Part shown: positions 12,101 through 21,600 of the stretch, in pieces
Position numbering within the stretch: position 1 is the first letter of the stretch
Layout of the letters: every line of letters starts with the position of its first letter
Assembly: GCA_038373885.1 (NCBI GenBank)
Contig: JAWZYV010014407.1
Span: 1-64,000, forward strand
Length of the DNA stretch: 64,000 nt
From: Cheiracanthium punctorium
Lineage: Eukaryota > Arthropoda > Arachnida > Araneae > Cheiracanthiidae
Reading direction: 5' to 3'
Position numbers and translations under genes: made by a program
The notes under the pieces: generated by a model
The model's database searches: none
What the model was told of the DNA's origin: nothing
What the model saw: the letters and a program-made list of their open reading frames with translations, nothing else

Positions 12101-15100
12101 CAATACCATCCTACCATATAGTTAGGTAATGGTCCGACGATAGTCATGTGTCTCCCTAAAAATTGCACCAAAGGGGCGGGGGCGAGAGCACAAATTTTGC
12201 TTTCATAAACATCAAATGCTTAGTTTGTTTTTTCCCATAGTGCTCCAGCAGCTAAGAAAATGTTATAGTCCCTGTGTAGAACTAGCAAAGTAAACATGCA
12301 AAATACAATGCCCAAGTCCACTTAATTATTTTGTTGAAAAAGATTGTAGTGGTGTTTCATCATTTAGTACAGTAAGAAAAGCTACAAATTTTTGATTTAG
12401 CATTAATTGTAAAACAAATGAATAAGAAAGGGTAGTTCATAAACTCTAAACACCATCTAGATTTGTTGTGTGGTGCACATTTTGCTGCTTATGTGATACA
12501 TTTTTACATGTCTTTACAGACGAAAATGTTGCAAAATACATTCAGGTGGGGGGGGGGGGGGGGGAGATAAGTTAACGATGCATACAAATACTTTTGCTAC
12601 ATTCAATACACCGAAAAGAATTTGAAAATCAGATTTGAAAATATCTTCATAAAAAAATTATAAAATACTTTCTAAAAATATATAAATAAATGTGTGTTAA
12701 TTTTTAAAAAATTATCACACCCATAAAAACTCTCTCATTCTTTAACTAAGAATTAATCTTGGGTGGATCAGTTTAAAAAATTGCTTATTAATGTAGCAGA
12801 GCAATAAAATGAAAAAAAAAAAAAATCATTTGTGTGAGTATGTGTGTGTATTTATATATATATATATACAGGGTGTCCAGTGCTAACAGTGCCCAGTCGT
12901 TATTTCCTAAACCGTTAATCCGAGACACAACATAGTTCCAGTTGCAAAAATTCTTTAAATTGTATAATCTATTATATCAGAAACAAATTCAATAAATCAA
13001 TTCCTATAAAATTTTAATTTTTATATGGTCCCCCAGTCCTATCAGCTATATTTAGAAAATGTTTCTTCATACAAATAGATGCAGCTAAAAAAAATTCGTC
13101 CTTCTACGACCAAAATTCACAGAGTTACAGCTACTTAAAGTTAGAGCACTTTTTGAGCTGCAAAATAGGGGCTGTATACAAAATGAATTTGAGAAAAATT
13201 AATGTACATGGTTTTGAGCTTTGTAATATTTATTAGCAATTCCTTTAACTTTTTTATGAATATAGATTGCAATAAAGAAGATTAATGTTTAATTATGTAT
13301 ATCCAATAAATTAACATAAAAATATAGCTTATACTGAAAATAGAATTTTTTAAATGAACTAGTGTTAAATAACTTCCTTCGACTGCAATCCAAATATGCA
13401 CCCGTGTAAAAAACTCTTCCTGAATTTTATGTAGCACACTCTGTGAAAACTTCACAGATTGCGCTACTTGCAGATGTGAAACTTCACATCTGCATGCTAC
13501 ACATATACAATTTAGTAAGTCTGAGTCATTTTAATAGAGCTTGACTTTAAACCTCTGCTTGAAGATCGGTATTCTAAAATTAGTTTTGCTTTTCTTTCCG
13601 CATTATGCCAGAAAATGAAATTGAAACCTATAACTTAAAATTTCAATATTTATATGGTTCCTTAACGGTTACTATAATGGGATATTTTTATACATGGAAA
13701 AGTGACTTAAGTCAAAAATGTTTGCTGCTTCATAAATTTGCGAATTTTGGCTGTAGAAGGACGTTTTTTATTATTGTTATTGTGCATGAAATTGCATAAA
13801 GGAAATTTTTCTAAATATAACTGATAGAGGACCAGGGGATCGTTTAAAAAATTAATTTTGTATTTTTTATAGAAATTGGTTGTTTCTGGTATAATAGATT
13901 ATACAATTTAAAGCATTTTTGTAATTGGAACTATGTGTCTCTGACTAACGGTTTAGGAAATAGCCATTGAACCGTTAGTATTGGACACCCTGTATAATGA
14001 AAAAAATAAACCTCCCAAATTTTAGCAATGAGAAGGCTATTAATCCATCTGTCTGCAAAAATCTGTGTTCCTTTTCTTATTATTAGGATGGAGGAAGCAA
14101 GAAAGTTGGATTTACATAATTTGATAACCATAAAATCTTTATTTCTAGCAATTTAAAACTCTGGACTTAGATTTTGTGAAAAGTAGTAGGAACTCCCTTC
14201 ATTTCATAAAAATGAGATCACCGAGAAAAAAAATTATGTTTCATTCGTATGATCTTATTCTCGGGCACGATAATTGGGCGACTATATAATTCGAATGTTG
14301 TAAAGCAAACTCAACAGCTGCGGTACTGTATTTTTCAATTCCCACTATTAGGTCACACTCTCCCTATATATATCGTGTACAAATTTTCAATCGTTAATAA
14401 AATACTTTTTTATTCATCCACTCAAGTTCAGATACATTTTTATAAACTTATAGTGGATGACACTGAATGTTAATACAGTTTTGGTCCCAATCAACTGCAT
14501 AATTTATCTACAGGACAGCCCAAAAGATTCTAAATACATTACGCTCTATAGGCCGAAATTCATTAAACTTGCATATTTTCAAAACTATTAGACGTAGAAT
14601 GTTGAAACTTTATATTCAGGATTATTGTAACATCTAGTTGTGCACCCACCATTTCGGTCCCGTTTGACAGGATAGTTTATCTACAGGGCCGCCCAAAAGA
14701 TTTTAAATATATTATGCTCTATGGGCAGAAATTTGTTAAAGCTTATTTTAGAGGTATATGCTGTTAAGGGTTATAAATGAATTTTTCCATCGAAGAAAGT
14801 GTCTTTATCATTTAAAGTGCTGCTACAGGAACACTCAAAAGATTTCCAACACTTTACAGTCAGTGGCAGTTTTAGGGACATTCATCCATTTCAAGTACAA
14901 TACCGTCCTATCATTAGTTAGGTAATGGTCCGACCACGGTCATGTGCCTCCCTCAAGTATTATGCCAAAAGTCGCCAAGCTTTTCGACTTTTTTACATGT
15001 GTATGTATTTTACTCTCAAATCTCAAAAACTATTAGTCGTAGAATGTTGAAATTTCATATTTAAGATTGTTGTAACGTCTAGTTGCGCATCTCGATGTTT

Positions 15101-15585
15101 GGTTCCAATCTACTGGAGAGTTTATTTACAGGACCACCCAAAAGAATTTCAGTACATTAATGTCTATGGACATCTTCAATATATTACATCCGTAGTCAGT
15201 CATTGTTTTGTCCATGCCCAAAACCTCGCCATTTGTCGTCTACCTTGGCGAGTTTTGCCGGAATATGACCAAATTTGGCGCCAAAAATTATTTCGCATTT
15301 TGCATAACTCTAAAACTTTTAACTGTAGAATTCTGAAATTTTGTATTTAGAACTGTTGTAACATCTACCTGTGCATCTCTTTTTTTCAATTCCTACTATT
15401 AGTTCACACTCTCCCTATATATATTTATATATCTTATTCAAATTTTCTGTCGTTAATGAAATACTTTTTATTCATCTGCTCTAATTCAAATAGTTTTTTC
15501 AAATGTTAATTCATGAATTAAATGTTTTAAATTTAATAAAAAGTAACAAAACTTTTCTTTGTTGACCTAAGTAGGAATTGACTTA

Positions 15586-15617
<32 letters not shown>

Positions 15618-18600
15618 TACTTGTTTTTACCTATAAAAGAAAAGAAAAATAGGTACTTAAATTTATAGTTTTACTAAGTATATTCCATATAACTAGTTTA
15701 TCTGATATGTGCAGTTTTTTCAGATAAAGTTTGAATTTAAATTTTACTTTATTACTCTGAAAATGGAACAGTATTCATTTGAATGTCATTAATTTCTGTG
15801 CTTTTAGTTGTTGTTTTAAAAGAAAATGATTTTCTTTTTATAGTTGCGTTATGGAGAACCTGTCATCAAGAGATCAGTACCTCTAGCATTAGCTCTTATT
15901 TCAGCTTCAAATCCCAAACTAAATATTTTAGAAACCCTCAGTAAATTCTCTCACGACAGTGATGCTGAAGTTGCTTACAATGCTATCTTTGCTTTGGGAT
16001 TGGTTGGTGCAGGTAAAAGTATTTTTTATTTGATACATGTGCTTTTGATTCAGTATATCTAAATTTGAGTTAATTGGAGTTAGTACAATAGCTCTTAAAA
16101 ATGCATTCAATTGAGCTCAAATTTGGTACATATATTATAGACCACCCTTGCAACAACAGGTATTGATTTTGGTGTGTATAGGACTTGCAGGTTTTTAACA
16201 GAGCTACAAAAAAGAATTGTTTTACATTATAGCTTATGAACTAAAATTCTTGAAAGTGCACTAGTGCCTGAATGGTGCATTCAATTTAGTACAAATTGGC
16301 TATGTATATTATAGGTCATAGCCCCATGACCTGCATAGATTTTGGTGTGTGTGTATAGACATTTCGGCCTATGGACAAATATCATTTAAAGTGTGCTGAT
16401 GTCTAAATGGTGCATTTGGACATCAAAGTTCAGACATAAGTTCAAATTGAGTATGTACATTATAGGTCACTGTCACACAACCTGTATAGCTTTTGTTGTC
16501 TGTAGGGCTTATAACTTTTGTAAAGGGCTAAAATAAAGAATTCTTATACATTGTAACCTATAGGTGTGAATTCTTGAAAGTTTGCTAATGTCTATATGGT
16601 GTATTCGATCGAGTTCAAATTAGATATGCATATTATAGGTAACTGTCTTACATATTGTATAGATTTTTGTTGTGTGTAGGGCTTACAGTTTTATATAAGG
16701 TTACAGAAAAGTATTCTTATACATTGTGACCTACATACTCAAATTATTTGAAGTGCACTAGGGTCTAAACACTACATCTAATTGAGTATTTATTTAAATG
16801 CTTGTTAAAGATTAAGTGTGGAAAGCCAAGTGGAGTGACTCTGTCCAAAAAGTAAAAAAAATCTGGAGTAACTTTTATACGCTTATGAAGGGTGGGCCTT
16901 TGTAACATCTGAAACAATCTGTACTGTTTAATTTTATATGTGTGTGTTTCTTTAAAGTTTTATTTTAATCTTTTATCTCCAGTGGTTGGGTTTTTTTTTT
17001 TTTTAAGTGTTCTTATAATGAGTAATATATTGCTTAACTAAATCAAATTCTTATAAGAGTTTTTTAACTATTATTGTTATTTATTGTGATTTTTTAAATC
17101 TTTTCATTTCAGGCACTAACAATGCCAGACTTGCTGCAATGTTAAGACAGTTGGCACAGTACCATGCAAAAGATCCTAATAATCTTTTTATGGTTCGACT
17201 AGCCCAAGGTTTAGCTCATCTTGGTAAAGGAACTTTAACACTTTGTCCTTATCATCATGATAGACAGCTCTTGAGCCCTGTATGTGTAGCTGGACTTATG
17301 GCTACTCTTGTGGCTTTTCTGGATGTAAAAAATAGTGAGTGTATCTTTTTGGCATGTTTTACACATTTTCTATAACTTTTAACCTTTTCTAACTAAGTGC
17401 CATTCTGGTTTCGTAAGAATATATTAAGGTGCCATTTGTGTGTGTTGGTGAGAGTATTTGATTCACAAGTAAATTTGTTGTAATTTCCTGATATGTATTT
17501 GTTTTAAAGACATTTTATTTTTTTTTTTATCATTTTTAATATTTACTGGTTGTATTTTGTAAATTATCTTCTGTGTAGATGAGAAGCAGTTACAGTAAGT
17601 TACTTAGATATCAAACTTTTTTCTCCTAGAATAAACCATTATTCCTAATCATTGATGTAAAATTAAATTAGTACATTGCTACATAAACGAGTATATATGT
17701 TAAAAAGGTTCTGCCAAAATAAAAAAACACAATGTAACACCATAACCTAAATTTAAAATATACTTATAAATTTTTACTCTGTAATTTACTCCAAAATTTT
17801 TTTAAGAACTAGTCCAGGGTACAAAATTATTTATTATGCAGATTTTACTCATACTTTAATTTTTCCAATAAAAAAAGTCCTAAATGAAAGAGAGTACACA
17901 TTCAATTTAAATCCTTCTACATTAAAAAATACATTTCTGCCAGTGATTATCTTTGAACAAAAAAATAAATAAATGAATGTTATAATACATTTCCATAATT
18001 TCTTTTTTCTTAAAACTATTGGACTGACACTTCATATAAACTATTGAAATAATTATGAGCTATTATCACTGTTGAAAGTTTTAGGAGAAGAGGGAAGAAT
18101 TTGAGGGGGAGATGATGATTTGGTGGCCCTCAAAAAGTATGTCTTTATTGCTTAATCTTGACGCCTCATAGTAGATTCTCTTCAGTCAACTTTCTTCCTT
18201 TATCATAAACACCTCATTAGATGAGCGTTCGAGATGGGGGGGGGGGTGTCTCCAATTTTACCTCTCCTGAAATACTGCAGCGTGTAACTTATCTTTTTTA
18301 TTCACCGATAAGTGGAAAGTTGAAAAAGATTTTAAAATTAAAGAATTTGTAATAGGAAAGTAAAATATCAATGTCTAAAAGATTTAAGATTACAATTACA
18401 AAAATAAAGAAACCACAACCCTCTTGTAAATTATTAACTACCTTTTAAGTACTATAAAATTTCTCATCTTAAGGTTCAATTCATGTCAGCATAAAAATTT
18501 AAATCATAACTTCACAAATACACTGTGTTGAACATCAAAATAAATAATTTAAGATTATTATAAATCTTTACATAACAAAATGCTAACAATTTTCAGTAAT

Positions 18601-21600
18601 GTTATGCTACTCAGATCTGGCCGTATGTTGTCAGTTTTGTAACGTGGGGAAACTTCAACTACCAAACAAAACATTGAGATTGACTGATATGGGTAAAAGT
18701 AACAAAAAGTTCTTTTTGTGTGTGTTTGTGTTTAAAATGTCATTAATTACTTTATTTTGTATTCATTCTAAATCACAACACTAAAATGCAGCCAAATCTA
18801 TACCACTTTATTTTTTTTTTTTTTAATCATATTCAACGTGATCAAGGACCCTGTGGCAGAATTTTTTCCTGCTTTCTGCGACAAACCTCATGAGTACCAA
18901 TTTCTTTCTGCAACATATTTTTTAATAATAAATATGTAATCAACCTGCAATATCATAAGCACTTTGTGCGTATAAAAATCTTTACATGAATAGATTAAAG
19001 CTGTATGTATATTATATATATAAACTGCATAACTAAGCAATAAATTTTGGTAGGAAGTTAGATGCAGACAGATATGTAAACATTAATGCAACAGAAAAAA
19101 AAAAAAAAAAAAAGAAACTTACCTGTATCTATAGAATTTCTGATGAGAAAAAATCAAGCTCAAAAGCTACAATCGATGGACTATAAACACAATTTATTTC
19201 TCAAAATTACTTGAAACATGGTAAACATTTAGCTTATGAATTCACTTTTGTAACAAATTTTTTCATAACTTTATTTTGGTGGGTTGTTGAAAAATGGAAT
19301 GCATAATTTGGTCCGTACATCAAAATTAAGCCTGCTTTGATATATTTCCTGGTATTTTTAAAACCAGATAGTGGTCCATTTATGTGAATGAAAGTTCTTT
19401 TATCATTTGTCCCAATGTCCTCTTCATTTCTGTCTGAAGATCTTAGCATTGAACTTCTGTTTATAGCGTGAACCTAACTGATTAGTTAAATAATAAATAA
19501 CTAAAATCATAAAATAGGGGTTGATTTTTATTCATATTTTGTTAGCAAGTTTAAATAAAGGAATGCTTAAGAAAAAATATTCATTCTTAAGAGGGATGGA
19601 AAAAGATTGAAAACACGATGCTTAAACTACAATTTTTCCATCAAATTTTGCGACGCTCAATCAGTGTAAAAATAAATAAATAAAATGACAAAACAGTGCA
19701 TGATTTTTTATCCTATAAATTGAAATAAAAGAATGCAAAAGAAAAAAAAACATGCATTCTCAAGAATGATGGAAAAAGATTGAATAATGGGATGCTTATA
19801 ACACAATTTTTCCCATAAAGTTTTGTGACGCTCGATCCTTGTAAAAGTAAATAAATAAAATGACTAAATAGGACATTATTTTTAATCTTATTTTGTTGGA
19901 AATTCGAATAAAGGAATGCAAAAGAAAAAATATGCAGTTTCAAGACGGATGGAAAAAGATTGAAATGTGTTCAAAGCGCTATTTTCCCTGTCAAAATTGT
20001 TTACGTTATTTTTTTTTTTTTTCTCATTAAAATTGCCTGAGGGGCATGCGGGGCCCCAGGCGAAAGCGCAAGAACTCTATCATGTGTCTTATGAGATAGC
20101 AATTAAATAGCCCAGGTGCCGGGCCTCTATAAGCGCGGGGCCTTAGGTGATCGCTTACATTCGCACCCCCCTTGGGCCGGCCCTGGCTCCTGCATACACG
20201 CGCAATGTAAGAATTCCGCGAGAAAAAGCAAACCTTTGGAAACAATTCTGCAGAAACAAAACATGTTCTGCAAAAATCTAGGGCTGGATTTTTACCCTAA
20301 CCTCCATTCTTTTTTTCTTTCTGTATGGAAAATATTTCCTTTCGCCAAGAACTCTTCAAATTTTTGTTGGACAACTCAGATACGAAGTCAAGTCGCGCCT
20401 TCTGCCAATCAGTCTGTTCTGCAAAAAAGTGTTGCCGGGCTGGTTGCTATGGTATGACGTAGGTCGAAAAGCTCCATTGCATTTACGAAGTGAGAAAAGA
20501 GAGTTGAGCGAACGGGGTTACAGGTCACGTGCAGGTCTTTTGTAAACAGAAAATTCTGCGCTGCAGTCACCGAGCGAAACTGAATGAACTGACGTGCTTG
20601 GGAAGATACATATTTATAGACTGCATCTGCGAGTAAAATAATCCATTGAAAAGAATTCTGCAGAAACAAAACTTAATCTGCAGAAATGAGAGGTTTTTTT
20701 TTTTTTTTTTTGGTCTCCCTAAATGGAAATTTTATTCCTGTGTGGAAAATCTTTCTGCAGGAGCTCTGTGCCGTTCTGCGACAATGTCGCCGTGTCGCCG
20801 CGATTCTGCCACGGGGATCAAGGATTGTCTAAGTATATCTTCTAGTGAAACAGACATTCTCTACTGACTGCTGAATTGGTGCATTTAGCAGATTTTTCCC
20901 TACCTCTGCCTTCTCACTCTCTCTCTCTCTTTTTTAAACAGATATTTATTTTGATATGTATTTTATTATACTCTGGTATCCTGATTTCAATCTATTTCTC
21001 CTCCTCTTCAGAATGTTCTTTTTTAGCATTCGTTGTTTTAAATCTACTGCCATGTGAGTAAAATTATGACACTGAAATTTTCAGGCATACTGGAAAATAA
21101 TGACAAAGCAGTTGTTTCAATGGATTATTATTTGTTACATTTTAAATGGAAAAAAAAATTACCAAAAACTTTTTTTTTCTCCTTTTAAAAAATACGCAAA
21201 AAGAAAGTTGGGTGGTCATCCACCAGCTTTGAGAGACGTAGTATTTCTAACATTGTACAATCTTGGGGATTAATGCAGACAAAAAATTTGGTCAATTTTG
21301 CAACCCCTTCACAAAATTACAATCGATTAAAAATGCAATATATTAAAACAGCCCTTTTATGACATTTTACCATACATTTTAATCTGTTACATCAATTATT
21401 TTTACAAAAAAAAGTTACTTTTATTAAAAATTTGTATGTAAATTCACAAAATTAAGTATTTGAAATTCACAAAAAAGCAATTTTCAACAAAACTGGGACC
21501 CTGGAAAAAATTCCTGGATGGACCCCCTAAATCTTGATCATCCATTGCCCTCAGGAAACACATTACTCAAAATAGATCTGTTGTATAATAGTAATGCACA

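Larger units (their letters stand above)
18849..20816. mobile_element. hAT-like element, 8-bp target duplication, with internal tandem repeat
   Basis: Left end CCCTGTGGCAGAAT and right end ATTCTGCCACGGGG are inverted. Exact duplication ATCAAGGA at 18841-18848 and 20817-20824 (9 bp if the shared preceding G is counted). The interior repeats a GAATTCTGCAGAAACAAAAC motif at 20245 and 20653 and holds a three-unit tandem repeat. No transposase seen. 1968 bp. Confidence 0.78.

Noticed and set aside
16085..16790. Possible CRISPR-like or regularly spaced repeat
   Set aside because: Units of about 170 bp are diverged along their whole length with no constant repeat and variable spacer pattern. This is a decayed tandem repeat in a eukaryotic intron.
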